A stretch of DNA of 64,000 bases from Rhexocercosporidium sp. MPI-PUGE-AT-0058 (taxonomy: Eukaryota; Ascomycota; Leotiomycetes; Helotiales): assembly GCA_020746875.1 (NCBI GenBank), contig JAGTJL010000011.1, positions 124,001 to 188,000 on the forward strand, given 5' to 3'. Below are positions 32,899 through 45,401 of the stretch, piece by piece. Position numbers and translations under genes: made by a program. The notes below the pieces were generated by a model. The model did not search any database and was not told where the DNA came from. It was given only the letters and a program-made list of their open reading frames with translations. The first letter of the stretch is position 1. Every line of letters starts with the position of its first letter.

Positions 32899-33472
32899 GA
32901 TTTATTCCTTAGCTTCTAATAGACCCATTGCAAAGGAAGCTGTTTGTCAATGTAAGCCTCAGACAGACTTTTCATCTGGTCGTCGGCGGTTGTTTGTTTA
33001 TCATCTGTGCACATGAAGCAAAAAGATCGGGTTTTTTGAGGAATTCCATTCAAATGATGAAGATTTTGTGGAAAATGGCCAGCAGTGGAAATAATTATGT
33101 TTAATGTGTAGGTTACTGGACTTAGCAGTCTGATACCAAAAATGCTGTAATCTGGCAGTGACAAAATTGCAATATACAGCATCGTCCCAGAGAATCACAG
33201 GCTTGAAGATTAGAAGAACCTCATCATCCTACCAGAAGTTGTAAAAACTCAGTTTGAAGACATCAATAAAGACAGAGTGTAGGGTAAATCATGTTGAATT
33301 CCACGAACACCCCCGCCCCCCCCCCCCCCACCACACACATGGATGCTGATAGACTATGCCAGTTTCCTCCCAGAGCGAGGAAACTCTCTGCTAAACCAAA
33401 GACGCCTTAAAAAAAGAAGAAAAAATAGGAAAAACTGCGCCGACGCCGCATCGCGGGTCCAAACCAGCCATT
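32899..33472. other. Intergenic region with poly-C tract
   Basis: No gene is supported. A run of about 14 C bases, broken once just before by G, lies near 33311-33329 and would be prone to slippage and sequencing error. Confidence 0.5.
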
Positions 33473-34138
33473 CTAGTTGACCCACCATTCGCATCCAAAT
33501 GGAACGAGACAGTATCTTGTCATTTTCCACAAAGCCTCATCTACGTTTTGGTTGTTCTCGTCGGGATAGTAGCAGTGGTATGCCCATGGACCATCTTCGT
33601 CTCTACCATTGAAGTGTCTGCCTGCATAGTCAAGGAAAGGAGGAATGTCCCAGCGCCAGGTGCCAACTTGAGCCATGACGATGTATCGAAGATCTGAGTG
33701 GAGAGCAAAAAGACCACGAGGGGGGACGAACGTAGCATAACCTGGAGTGAAAGGGTCAGTCTATGACTATGAAGAGGAAAAAGAGGAAAAAGAGGAAAAA
33801 GATCGGGAATCGGTGGGAGCTGACATGTCAGAGAATGTCCTAAACTTACCAATTTTGTTGCAATTATGATTCCACACAGAGAGATCCACAACCACATGAT
33901 CATCGCGTTTATTAGCCTGATAGCCAAGATAGCAGATGTGCTTGTCGGTTGCTGCTGGTCGAAGGGGTGGACAATCGATCTCGCTCATGCCACGACGAAT
34001 GAGCTGAGCAGACGCTGTACGCCCATGGACAAGGCTTGAGAACTCGAAGTTGGCTGAATCAGCATCTGCAAAGGGGTAGATGAGAAAAAGAAGGGTGGCG
34101 ATGAGAAGTGAGCTCATGTTTGACAGGGCAGGAAACAT
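33473..34138 (-). CDS. Small secreted six-cysteine protein, candidate effector
   Basis: Two exons, 34138-33850 and 33741-33473, join through a 108-nt intron (GTAAGT/CAG) to encode 185 residues, or 178 if the ATG at 34117 is used. The second ATG begins MSSLLIATLLFLIYPFADAD, a clear signal peptide. The mature part has a dibasic site (LIRRGMSEID) and six cysteines in total (DCPP, HICY, NHNC, YHCY, RYCL, FGCEW), enough for three disulfides. There is no membrane segment after the signal and no known catalytic motif. Aromatic and acidic residues are enriched in the C-terminal half (GTWRWDIPPFLDYAGRHF). I do not recognise a family. Size, secretion and cysteines fit apoplastic effector-like proteins of plant-associated fungi, which is inference. 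The intron contains three GAGGAAAAA-type repeats on the plus strand. Confidence 0.7.
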
Positions 34139-34309
34139 GTTGATGATGATTTTGGTTGCGGGTTGAGGTCTTGTAAATTTCAAGTAGGTCTTTTGGGTTG
34201 CTTTTTGCGTGGAGACTTATGTGAATATTGTAATATAGGTAAAATGGGTGGCAAGACGACCAACTATAGCGTCCAAGAACGTAGTCTTGTTCTTTGATAA
34301 ATGTCAATC

Positions 34310-35930
34310 ACGTGACTCAATAGGATGATTGTAATTCAAGATGGCGTGTTCGCAGAAGTAGCATTGGAGACTTCCATGCAAGTTCTCCCGAGTTGTGAAT
34401 AATTTCAAAATATGCACCGCCAAATTTAGTGAGGGGGGATTCGGCATGGGAATTATAGATGTGGTCATTGTTCTAGCAGAAGAGGAACATAGAAATATTC
34501 CCTGGTACAGGCGCTTCCCAGACTTTGTGTGCATTTCCGTCAATACATGCAGCAGAATGCAGGAGTGGAACTGACACCAAGCACCAAGTACAAGGCAAGA
34601 TTGCAACCCATAAACGAAAGGATGAAGACCAATTTTTTTAATTGGGCGAGGAAATGACATGGATACAATGCAAATTTCGGCACGCGGAGGAAACGCTTAG
34701 GAAGTGATTCGGAAAAGGAAGAGACTAGACCAGAGACTAGAAATGAGCCTTAGAGCAGTATTATGAGTTTCGTGGAACTCACTGGAGGCACACTAAACTC
34801 GTACTGAACAAGATAGCTTTGGGTATATAGCTATTTGAGCTGGAATAGAACCACCCACCAGTATGTGCTTTGCATGATGAAGTTCCCGCGGACATGTCAA
34901 TTTGCATCGGAAAGCAAGGACTTTACGAGTCCATGACCCCATGTATCTCGACTGGGGAATACCCGATGGCTATGTCAATTTAAATCAGAACCCCAGCAGG
35001 GTCGGGAGGGGGAGTACTTCTGAGCATTGGCAGGATTCTGACAGGGGGACAAGTCGCCTTGCTTCTTGCTTGCAACTGCTCCATCTAGACCGCCAACGTC
35101 CAGCGCTACCCTCCAGTCTATTACAGGACCGTAGATATGTACTTGAGGATCGGACGGAGAGAATGTATGTTTTCTGCCATGGTGCCGCTAAATGCTTCTT
35201 GGATCTCTTGCCTTTCAACACCTTGCGCCGGCGCTTGTTAGTGCCTTCAAGGCCGAGAGGTCCAGACACCTTTAAATGCCAGTCTGGTGCTGGAATAGGA
35301 GTTCACATATGTTACCATCTATCATTGATCTTCATTTGGTGTTGTACGTCCCAAAAGAGACTCTCTCGTCCCATTGATCGTCATCGTCGTCTGGTGCGAG
35401 TGTTGAGGCCTGAGGCTCCAAGATTGTGCCACCACATTCTCTTCAAGTCCCATATCCAACTTCAACATCTTAGACTTGGTATCCTTGCAAGTGTACACAA
35501 ACTTGATTCAAAGTCATAAGCCTATTGAAGCTCATGTAGGCTCCTGGTTCACGGTATAGGTAGCTAGGTAAGCTTAATTCTTGCCAATAAAGCCTCATCG
35601 GAGTCTTGGATGATATGACCTGTCGTTCTTCCTCAAAACCAGCAAACATAGTCAGCTGATAAGTTCAATATTCCCCTCCGTCTAATCACTTCTTTTTCTG
35701 TCTATTTCCTGTGCTATGCTATATTCTAGCCTGATCTCTGGTGACAAGACCTCGTTCAAGTGAGGTTCAGAGAGATCTTGAAAGCTGAACTGGTCACCTC
35801 TGAGCTGTCGCTTGAAAAGTACAGCAACGTCAATACAAACACGCGCTGAACTTTCTTTCTCGACTCCTCCTTTCAACCTACAACCTTAAAATCGTCGATC
35901 TAGCTACCGCCAGTTCCAGCGAGCACCACG
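34310..35930. other. Intergenic stretch without a convincing gene
   Basis: One plus-strand frame of about 205 codons (34.90-35.52 kb) has no ATG at its open end, no domain and a shuffled, Arg/Leu/His-rich composition, so I do not call it. The final 250 bp are CT-rich and likely promoter for the next gene. Confidence 0.45.
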
Positions 35931-35962
35931 CAGTGTCAAGGAGACTAACCGCAAAAGTCGAC

Positions 35963-37229
35963 ATGGCAGCAGCAAACTTACAGACAATCGACCCCGACCC
36001 CAGTGAGGGGCGAATTCGATCTCCCGAGGAACTTGCCTTGCGCAAAGCTGAGAAGAAGAAGCGCAAGAGTGAACGAAAGTTGAAACGGAAAGCGAGGAAA
36101 GCTGCTGCCGACCTTGCTGAACAGGCTCCGAGACCTGCCAGAGAAGATGCCCCAGCTCCATCTCCTGCCCCAGCCCCAGCCCCAGGTGTTCGAACTCCTG
36201 TCCGTCCAGTCCCTATCAGCAACGAAGGTCTCAAGTCTGCTCGATCTCACTACAGCTCGATTCCTACCAAAGTCAGCACACAGCAGTCCGCAGATGACGA
36301 ATCTGAAGGCGTTGAAGAGATACTCGACCGAAGGATTACCACTCGCAGTCCTGACCCCCTTACCAAAGAAAGTCTCCAATCTGGTCGAGCTCAATATTCT
36401 TCCCTTCGTATCGTCACCAATCAATCACCTATCCTCTCATCCTTATCCATGTCTTCCCCCGAGTATGACAGCAATGTTATCATGACTGACTGCCCTGAGC
36501 CCGAGAGCCTGGATCCGAACAACCGAATAATATCAACAGCCATTTCGGACTCGGATGAAGATGGAAGCATCGAAGAGACAATCATTACGCAAGGCGCACA
36601 AGCTACGCTCTCTCGGTCCTCTCGAACCTTGGTACCCAAGCCTCACCTCCAAGCCCTCGATCTGTCAGTTGATCCGGGTGATTCGGATGACGAAGAGCTC
36701 AGCACTCTTGGCGACTCAGATCTTCGTGGTCGGGAGCCTGAGCAGATCAAACCCAAGAGACACGCTGGATTTCCACCATCAGAAGATCTTCCTGGATGGT
36801 TTCCATCACATATCAAGGAAATCTATCGAGTAGATCGGCATGGTGGCGCTCTTTCATTCAAGGTCAGTACCTGACATCATTTGTGTACACACCGACTAAC
36901 AAAATTGACGACAGGAACTCAATGAGATCACACAATATCGAACAGCCCTTGAGATAATTCGACGACAAAAGTGGACCACGTACATCGAAGCGGGAGAAGC
37001 TAGATGGAAGCTTCAGAAGATACTCCGCCGACTGCGAATCCGCCCGCTAACCAAAGCCTTCTACCAGTACCGAAACAAGCAGTACAAAGTGTGGAAGGAG
37101 AAGGCCTTGAAGTCTTGGAAGCGGCTCGAGAAGACACATCTTGGCGTTTGTATCTTGGACGAAACGATCAATATCAACTTTCGACAGGAACGAATCATCT
37201 ACGAGAAAAAGCTTGGTGGCCGGTTGTAG
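35963..37229 (+). CDS. Charged, partly disordered protein of unknown function
   Basis: Exons 35963-36862 and 36915-37229, separated by a 52-nt intron (GTCAGT/CAG), encode 404 residues starting MAAANLQTIDPDPSEGRIRS. A strongly basic segment (RKAEKKKRKSERKLKRKARK, about residues 27-46) suggests nuclear or nucleolar targeting. An Ala/Pro run and long Ser/Asp-rich acidic stretches follow (SDSDEDGSIEE, DPGDSDDEELSTLGDSD). The C-terminal 120 residues look folded and helical, with PGWFPSHIKEIYRVDRHGGA, ELNEITQYRTALEIIRRQKW and repeated basic-aromatic helices (AFYQYRNKQYKVWKEKALKS). I do not recognise the family. Clean splicing and coherent composition support a real gene; a chromatin or rRNA-related role is only a guess from charge. 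Confidence 0.7.
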
Positions 37230-39828
37230 CTACTGCTTGCTTTACTAGTTTGATACAAGACATCTAGATCGCCGTATCTTCCATGGTGAGTTTGAGGGAG
37301 CACAACGATGATCAATCTAGATGACATCAAGGACTCCTTGATGTGGAATCACACCTGCCATCTGAATCTCGGATTATTGATACTGTGGATATATAGTGGG
37401 GCGGCGCATTCAGGGGTCATCGGATGAAGATGTAAGGGAGGAGGGAAGGGTATTCTCCCACGATACTTGCAGCTTTGTGGATTGGAAAACAGTGATTTCT
37501 CCGCTGCCCAGCGGAGGGTCTAGCCGTCGGCTGGACGCCACCAAGTTGAAGCTTTTCGTTCATGTTCATCTTGCTCTGTTTTCACCTCTTTACCTGGGGG
37601 TTTGCATGCATAGCTTCTGCACTTGCAAGGATCTGCCGTCCGCCACAATAGAAGCTTACTTTTTCACCCTGAATCAGCTAGTAATTCCAAACTCTCCGCG
37701 GTGAGCCTCAGACAACGCTAGCATCGACTTGGATAACTGACAGCTCTCAGATTGGGCATAGGCAGTGCACGGTAGCGGCGTCGTTCATGCTCTGAAAACT
37801 AACCTCCGGCTCACAAGCCTATTCTGTGAGATGCTCGGGTGGCTGGTCCGAAGTTGTGACTTGTGAGACGCTTTATGTGTGGGGAGGGGTGAAGGCACCT
37901 TCAAAGCGCCCTAAGCGAGGGACGTTTCTTTGGATGGCAGCCCACAGCGCTCAGGGGGCATCCTGGACGTTTACAAATTTTACCGAGCAGGCCAAGCATT
38001 TCAGACGATTCATCGACATCCACAGGGAGTGCTCGAAGGTTTCGAGACAAGTTCAACCGGGCCTGCTCCTAACTTGCGAAGTGAATTCCGCTGCTGGCCT
38101 CTTTGGAACATCCTGCGCGGCGCGAGGTGATCAGATGTGTGGGAAGCTGTAGCCGCGAGCTGATGGAATCAAGAGATGATGGGCAACAGGATCCACGACT
38201 GATTGCATCTTTAGGTTCTGTCTGTAGCAGAGAGAACAGCGAGCAGAAACATGCATACCAAGACGAAGTTATCATGGAGCTGTGTACTGGCGTGGTATCG
38301 TCAATGAAGCGTCTTGCATTTAGTGCATATCGAACAATCTCCCGTCCAGTCCATTTCATGTGTTGGGTGTTGATTCGGCAAAGTTGTCCGAGGGACAACG
38401 CGCGCCACCAGGCGCTGTGTGGGAGCCTGTAAGCGCAGTTCGCCGGAGCGTTCCTCCCCAGCTGAGTGAGTTTCGTAGCGTTACCCTCGGTTTGCCGACT
38501 TCCAGCATCCCTCACAATGCCACAACCAACATCTTTCGCTCTTTTCTCTGCGACTGCAACTTGGAGATCTTGAGGAAAATTCTCGCTGCCGAAAGTGACA
38601 GGTCAGGAGAGTACGGAACGACCAACATTCCGGATCCATGAGGGGCAATCCGACCCATAGCGTCATACAAACAGTGCCTGCTGGAGAGCGAGAGAGCTAT
38701 AGAACCACTACTCTACGAGTACAACAATCCTTTTCGCCGATTCCATATCGATGTGTCTATCAATCGCGGTACATGAAAGTCATGTTTGGGCATCTGTTTA
38801 GTTTGTTTGGATTCCAAGCGGCTGGGTGCACACTTCCCATCCTTCGTCTCGTGGCCAGCGGGCTTTCATTTATCCAAACGCTAGAACTTGTATTGCTGGG
38901 GTAATACACCGGACTCGGTAATCCTGATTGCGATGCGATGTGGAATCTTCTCTTCTTCTTTCGGTCAGTTGGTGGATGTGTTTGTGCAACTCTATCTGTT
39001 ATTTATGCTCTCCTTCATAACTCCATACCACATCTGGCGACGCCAGGTCTTACCCCCGTTAAAAGTTGGCGCCTGATACACGGATCTGCTCTTTTTCAGC
39101 GAGAGTCTCTAATCTTCTACTCGAGTATTAGGTATAGAACGTAATATAATTGGGTGAAATGGCTGCTCGATCCGATGATGAGATGGTGCCCGCTGTCTGT
39201 CGCTGTCTCTGTTCCTGTCGCTTCCTCGCTCGTGTATCTCCTGTTTTGAGACGAAACCGCCCATAAGCGACTCTTGAAGCATTGATGTCGCAGCTTGGCT
39301 CGGGAAGCCCCTGACCATGGGGTTTGGATGCACAACAGCGGGGCCAAACGCCCCAAACGGCTTTGACCAGGGGCTTCAAGAAGTCAAGATAGTTGAAATG
39401 ACCCTCCTCGCAGTGGGGAATCAATTTCAGCAGGGCTGTGTAGTCCCCGTATTCCTCGAACGCTCGGTCGGAAGCCCTGGGCTGTCCTGGCCCCTGGTGT
39501 GCCAAGCATGGCCAGGATCGAGCGTATTTCAGACGAAGGAGATCGTATATAACAGTCGACCCTCCTCCTGCTTGGCAACTCTTCATTCTTCACTATTGTT
39601 TGGTATCTTGCTGTACGCTCTCCCGTCACTCTTTTTTAATTGCTGTTTTCCCAGGACTGGCGCCATCTACGTTCATCACTCTCTTTCGATTCTACAACAT
39701 ATCCTTCTTGACTCGACTTCCTCGATTGTAGATCAACGAGAAACGATCTTTTCCTGCTAGCTAGACTTCCCGGATTCCAGACATTTGAATTCTCGTCTTC
39801 AGACCTTCACATCGGATTTAAATTCGCC
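37230..39828. other. Intergenic region of 2.6 kb
   Basis: No frame shows a recognisable domain. A TATA-like GTATATAAC at 39544-39552 and a CT-rich stretch after it probably serve the secreted Asn/Gly-rich protein gene. Nothing else is supported. Confidence 0.45.
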
Positions 39829-41612
39829 ATGTTATTTCAACAAGTATCAATCGCCATTCTTGGCCTCGCTGTTGCGACTGAAGCTGCTATCATTCCCGAG
39901 TTCGATGGACTACGACAGGCTGGTCTAGTCCGAAGACAAAACAACCGCGGTGGAAACAATGGAGGAAACAACAATGGCAATAACGGTGGTGCTGCTGCGA
40001 ACGGAGCCACATGTCTCGACGCCTCTGTGATTCAAGATGGTTCAAACAACGTCGGTTGAATTCAGTTCAAACTTCAAAAACCTTCCAGCTGACAACCCCT
40101 CAGGATGGTCAAGATGTCCCTACCGCTGGACAAACTGCCTCTTTGACGTAAGAAGCCCAATCGATCCTGGGGATAAGTAACGCTGACTAAGAATTTAGTG
40201 ACGCCGCCAACTTCATCAACTTCTGCAAAGGCACAACCATCACCAACGGGCTCCAGATCAAGGCTGGATCCTGTAACGGAATTGGTGAGTGATTTCTAGC
40301 TGTTCAAAGCGCGCTCTTTAACGCTCCATAGTCATGGGTAAAATCCCCTCAACCGCCAACATGATCGCCGGTATCATCACTTCGCCCAAGCCCATGGAGG
40401 ATCTCGAAGAGAACAAGACCTTCACTGTCTCAATCCAAACCAAGGGATTGGCTGCTGGAACTTTCACCAATGCCCAACAGAACTACTACAGCGCTCCTCA
40501 AAACCTTGATGGATCAGGAAAGATTATCGGACACACCCATCTGACTGTCCAAGATCTCGGAAATTCTCTGGAACCAACCTCGCCCCCTGACCCAGTCTCA
40601 TTCGTCTTCTTCAAGGGTGTCAACGATGCTGGAGATGGAAAGGGTCTCCTCTCTGCAACAGTCACTGGTGGTCTCCCCGCTGGTTTCTACCGGGTGTGCT
40701 CTATGACTGCGGCCGCCAACCATCAACCTGTCCTCATGCCAGTCGCCCAGAGAGGTGCTCAAGATGATTGCCAGAAGTTCACTGTTGGCAAGGGTAACGG
40801 TTAGTCCTTTCTACTAGCTTCGGGTGAAACTACATGTACGGAGCATATTCTGATTGACTATCTAGGCAATGCTGGAGGTAACAACAATGCTGGAGGCAAC
40901 AACAACGCTGGAGGCAACAACAATGCTGGCGGGAACAACAACGCTGGAGGAAATAACAATGCTGGAGGTAACAATGCTGCCACAGGAGGAGGCAACAATG
41001 GAGCCACAGGAGGCAAGAACAATGCCGCCACAGGAGGAGCCAACAACGGAGCAACTGGTGGCAATGGTAACAATGGAGGCGGACAAGCGGCAGCCAGTAA
41101 GTTTTGAACGAGCTACATGTCCTTCCAGGTGGTGATAAATGACTTATCCTGAGGATGCCACAAACATCACAGAGCAGCTCATCTCCCCAACCCTTCAGAA
41201 ACCTCAAGATTCCCTTACTGACTCTTCTCAAGGCTCCGCTGCTGCAACTGCCACAAAGGCCGCATCCAACCAAGGTGGAGCAAACGGAGGCAACGGAGGC
41301 AAAGGATCAGCTGCCACATCCTCCGCCGCAGCAGCCCAGACGTCCGCCAAAGCCTCCACAGGAGGAGCAACTGGAGGAGCAACCGGAGGTGGCAAAAACA
41401 TCGGAGGAGCCGCTCCAGCAGTCACGAACTCAGGCGACAAGGCGCGTCCCTTCGCGGTCAATGGGAACACGTTCGTCAACGAGAGTGCGGCCAAGCAGAG
41501 AGCTTGCGACATCCAGAATAACGCGTGTTCTGATGCAGTCAATGGCGGAAAGGCGAAGGGCTCTACCCTCGCAGACTGTACGGCGCAGCAAACTGCTTGC
41601 AATGCTGCTTAG
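39829..41612 (+). CDS. Secreted Asn/Gly-rich cell-surface protein
   Basis: Signal peptide MLFQQVSIAILGLAVATEAA, then a likely dibasic-type processing site (LVRRQN). Exons 39829-40050, 40104-40147, 40199-40284, 40332-40799 and 40866-about 41098, plus a last exon ending at 41612, join in frame. The first donor, GTCGGT, still fits GTNNGT. The central domain (ATCLDASVIQDGSNN, DAANFINFCKGTTITNG, KTFTVSIQTKGLAAGTF, GKIIGHTHLTVQDLGNS, PAGFYRVCSMTAAANHQPV) recurs in secreted proteins of many ascomycetes and basidiomycetes, with no enzymatic role that I know. An NNAGG repeat tract and an Ala/Thr/Gly linker follow. The C-terminal domain (PFAVNGNTFVNESAAKQRAC and CSDAVNGG with ADCTAQQTACNAA) has four cysteines and is common on wall proteins. 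The last intron is uncertain: an acceptor at 41212 or 41231 would keep the frame. Confidence 0.8.
40868..41095 (+). repeat. In-frame tandem repeats coding Gly-Gly-Asn-Asn-Asn-Ala
   Basis: About six near-identical 15-18-bp units (GGAGGCAACAACAATGCT-like) are followed by longer, diverged ATGGGNNG units inside the secreted-protein gene. Both the third-base variation and the unit length show stepwise expansion; copy number is likely to vary between strains. Confidence 0.8.
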
Positions 41613-41639
41613 GATGTACGATGGTCTTGCTTAATGGCT

Positions 41640-42687
41640 CGGTGTGACGACATGATGTTATGTAATAGTTATGTACGGCGGTGGGTGATAAGGTCGAGCA
41701 TTGCAATCAGAGATGATCAGTCAGTTGGATGGAAGAGGAAGGGGCGTCTGTTGGGTTGACCCCATGGGTGTTTTCTTGTTGTAGATGGTTGCCAAATTTA
41801 TTTCATTACGGGAGTTCTGTAGATTTTCCTACGACGGGGGTTTGTATGTACGCATTTGTTCAATGAAGATCCTACAATCAATTCTGTTGAAGACGGGATG
41901 GAAGTGTTGTGAATAATAAGGTCTAGAAATAGACAGCGATGAATTTCCAAAGGTGGAGTTTAGATATCGAGAGAGTAGAGGTTGGAGTCAGATCAGATGG
42001 CATTGGCACCCATCAGATCCAGATGTCAGAGTTGACCTGACTTCAGTCCCACTCACTGCCAGTGTCAAAGTTGACTCTCCAGTCAAACCTCCATCAGGAC
42101 CCCAAAGCCCGCGCCTCAACACAAAAATACAATCGACACCAGTTCCTGCCATCCAATCCCCCTCATTGTCGCAAAATTAGCAAAACAATGCCTTTCATTC
42201 CTGACGTCGTCCAATGTTTCCATCTTGTTTGACCTGGCCCGAAAAAGCGGCCTAGTCGGTTTTGGGATCCCCGTCGGTTGTTTCACCAAGAACGTCTATC
42301 GGAACATCGGGATTAAGGACAGGGAAGAAATTAAAGGGAGGGTCCTGTAACGAGGAGGATTTCTGAGTGGATTTTGATGGTTTGAAAGGGAGAAGAAATA
42401 GAAACACTACTTTGGTGGGGAGTGGAAGAGGAGAAACAAGACGGATGCTTAACTGTCTGCACCATGTAATTAATCGAACTTCGCTTTTGCGATTTGTTCA
42501 AACAATGTGGATAGGAGATGACCCTCATCCCTTCGGCGCTCATATTAGAATGTTTATTTGTGTCTCCAGGCATGCCTGATGACTAGTAGTATCTGAGGTA
42601 TTCATGGACAGGACATATATTGATTCTCGCTAACCTCATCCGCAGCGCATCGAAGCCCTTTTCAGCCCCACGGGGATTGGATTTGGC
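41640..42687. other. Intergenic region downstream of the Asn/Gly-rich gene
   Basis: No gene is supported; the frames present are short and without domains. It leads directly into the inverted-repeat element starting at 42688. Confidence 0.4.
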
Positions 42688-43152
42688 ATAATAGTCGGTC
42701 CTCCTCCTGTTTAGCTCGGGGCTCGCTAACAGTCGGGGAAAGCAAGTGTCACAGGAAAGCAAGTGTCACAGCTCATTTTTGCCCGCAAAAATTAACCGAT
42801 TTTCCATTTATTTAAACTTTCACGACGCATAACTTTATTAATTAAATAAATATAATAATAAAAAGTGGATGCATCGAAGAGGATAATTAGAAACTATTAG
42901 AATATCAACTTTTATTTTTCTAATTTATAATAATATATACTTAACATTTCAAAAAATAGGGCTTTTACGTCTTAATCTTAGTATAAAGGTTTTGCGCGGG
43001 GCATTTTAGTAAGGCTCCTTCACCAAAAAACGAGCTGTGACACTTGCTTTCCTGTGACACTTGCTTTCCTGTGACACTTGCTTTCCTGTGACACTTGCTT
43101 TCCCCGACTGTTAGCGAGCCCCGAGCTAAACAGGAGGAGGACCGACTATTAT
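42688..43152. mobile_element. Inverted-repeat element with subterminal 17-bp repeats (MITE-like)
   Basis: Ends of at least 49 bp (ATAATAGTCGGTCCTCCTCC at 42688 onward) are repeated in inverse at 43104-43152. They are followed on the inner side by tandem copies of GGAAAGCAAGTGTCACA: two on the left (42737-42770) and four on the right in reverse orientation (43036-43103), then the shared GCTC. The core of about 260 bp is AT-rich and non-coding. If the outer TA is a target duplication, the element would fit the Tc1/mariner-type superfamily; that is inference because the ends are themselves TA-rich. Confidence 0.82.
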
Positions 43153-43539
43153 CCCTTTCAGCTGGCTGGGAACGGACTCAGATGTGAAAAGTTCATGGCA
43201 AAAATCCAAATTTACAGTTGAATGGAAGGTATCGCTATAACAATCTGCCGGTCCCGAGACCTGAGTCCTCGTAGTATTTCACCCACCATCCAAATCAGCA
43301 CTACGGTTGAAGATTCCTCGAATATCCAGAGTTGAAATCCAAATCCAACCAATTGCAGTACTCTCTAATCTACATCTTCTAGGTGCAACATCCATCTACG
43401 TCTCAATCGTAGGAACCAATCGTCGAAATTTGCTACTGCGCGTATGCATCCCCGAAAATACCTGGCTCTGAACCTGTCCAGCCACCTGCGCGGGGACAGC
43501 TCTCGTCTGTCTCACGACCTCCTGCACATACCTCGCACT

Positions 43540-45401
43540 CTACGAGTCAAGTTGAAGGCGTGGCATATTGGTGTTCTGCTTCTTGACCGCGTCGACCATT
43601 TCTTTCTCACGCGCAGCTTTGAGTTTCTGCGCGTTGTCGACTGGGCCTGTCGGAGGGTCGCTGGCGAGTTGAGTCACTGAGCCAGAGGCACGAAGCAATG
43701 CGATGTTGGGGGCGAAGGTAGTAGCGGCATTGTCAAAGAATTGTTGCGTTCTCCTTCTCAAGTTACGTTCTCGTAGCTTGTTGGCTTCGTCTTGTTCATC
43801 CTTGATATATGTACCACTTCGCGCCCTGGATGGTTCTCCATCATCACGGTCTTCATGCACCATGTCTTCCTGTCTCCGGTTTCCGCGCATGATTTGGACT
43901 TCTTTCCCGACCGCTTCTCGTTGGGCACTCTTGCGAGTGATGGCATTTGCAATATCATCTTCTTCCTTGCGTTCCTCGATGACCTTTGAGTCTTTGTTGA
44001 GCCTCTCTGGTGTCTGAATGGTCGTGGCGCTTCGAGCCTCGACTTTCACGGCATCGAAGCACGTGCGCTTGCGATCACTCTCTTCCTGGCTATCTGAATT
44101 GGCTGCAAGCAGAGAGGGATCGTTCTCGAGCCGCTGGATGTCCGCTTGACGCATACCAATGTCCATTTCTCGATGTATACTTCCTTCCTCTAGAACATTT
44201 GTCTCTCCAAACCGTCCCTTTCCTAACAGCCCCATCTCATCGCTCGCTGTGGCTGCTCTCCAAGCTTCCACTATATCAATGGTCTTCGGGCTCGCTCGCT
44301 TATCATTTTCCATCAGAGCATCAACATCAATCGGCTTCGAGCGGAACCAAGCAACATATCTCGTAGCATTCGCCTGCTCTCGCTCAGCAGAGCCCAGTCT
44401 CCGCCATGCGGTATTTGCTCTCGCGTCTCGTGGCCTACCATACTCACTCTTGACTTCGTTGCCGTCTCGAGAGCCAGAGCTTGCTAGGCTATCCGCAATT
44501 GATTGAGTTCGACCTCGTTGAACTTGATCGTTCGTTCCACCCCTCGTCTTCCTCGACCTTGGGGCTTGATGAGGCTTCTCTCCCGCGAAGTTTTGTGCTT
44601 CGACTCGTGCGGTGTCTCTCAATTGCTCCAGCATGTCCACTTCCTCTTCTCTCCCAGCCGATCGAGCAGCATCCAGATCCGCACCCTGCACAGCACGCAT
44701 CTCAGCGATCAGATCCGGGCAGAAACAGTCCGTAGACGGAGTCCAAGTCCGCTCCACATATCCCATCCAGCGGATCCAGTATTCATGTGTACCAGGCGCA
44801 AGCCTCTCGCCATCAATTCCTTCCACATCATACTCCTTCTCCTCTGCCGGTCCAGCTGCCACACTATCCTCCTCTGACTCCTCATCCGAATCGTCCATGC
44901 TATCGTCGGAATCCACGTAATGCCTCAATCTTGCGTTCCTGGTTTCTCGCGAACGAAGACGTTTAGGTGACCATTTCTCGTATGGTTCTTCCGCCCTGCT
45001 CTCGTCCGGTTGGCTCTTATGTGTACGGGGTGGAGGTAAGTTCTGGACCTGTTGGACGCGAGGAGGTGGATCAAGAGATCTTGTCTGCCGCTTCGGATTT
45101 GAGTATTTCGGAGAAACGGGTATGATCCTGCTCAGTCGAACTATTTCCTTCCGCCCACTACGCAAGTAAGAGACTGTGGTGTTCAGCGGTTGACATGCTG
45201 GACGTACCTCCGATTCACAAGCTCAATTGTTTCCCTTGGTCTCTTCAATGACTTTTGGGCCTCCTGCATGTAACTTCCTTTCTTACAGGATGGTGTGGGA
45301 GGGAGGATGGGCCGTGGATCTCGAGCTGGAGAGTGCGATATGCCATTGGTATGTCGCTGTGCTAAAGGGTTTGACTTGGCCGTTGTGCTTGTGCCTGCCA
45401 T
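43540..45401 (-). CDS. Chromodomain-containing protein
   Basis: Exons 45401-45208 and 45157-43540 with a 50-nt intron (GTACGT/TAG) give 603 residues. The N-terminal third is basic and Pro-rich. An acidic run (DSDDSMDDSDEESEED, residues 147-162) precedes a chromodomain at about 173-218: EKEYDVEGIDGERLAPGTHE, then YWIRWMGYVERTWTPSTDC and CPDLIAEM, with the aromatic positions of the methyl-lysine cage represented by Tyr174, Trp192 and Trp195. The remaining about 380 residues are highly charged, rich in Glu, Arg, Lys and Ala, and probably helical or disordered. Chromodomains read methylated histone tails, so a chromatin role is likely. The insertion in the first loop (DGERLAPGTHE) is typical of divergent ascomycete chromodomains. 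The long charged tail has no domain that I recognise. No close match to HP1, Chp1 or Clr4 is evident. Confidence 0.78.

Noticed and set aside
33774..33802. GAGGAAAAA repeats as a regulatory element
   Set aside because: They lie inside the intron of the small secreted-protein gene, where they form the pyrimidine-rich tract on the coding strand; simple slippage is sufficient explanation.
34902..35519. A 205-codon plus-strand open frame
   Set aside because: No ATG at its open end, no recognisable motif and no supporting splice structure; other frames in the same stretch are equally uninformative.
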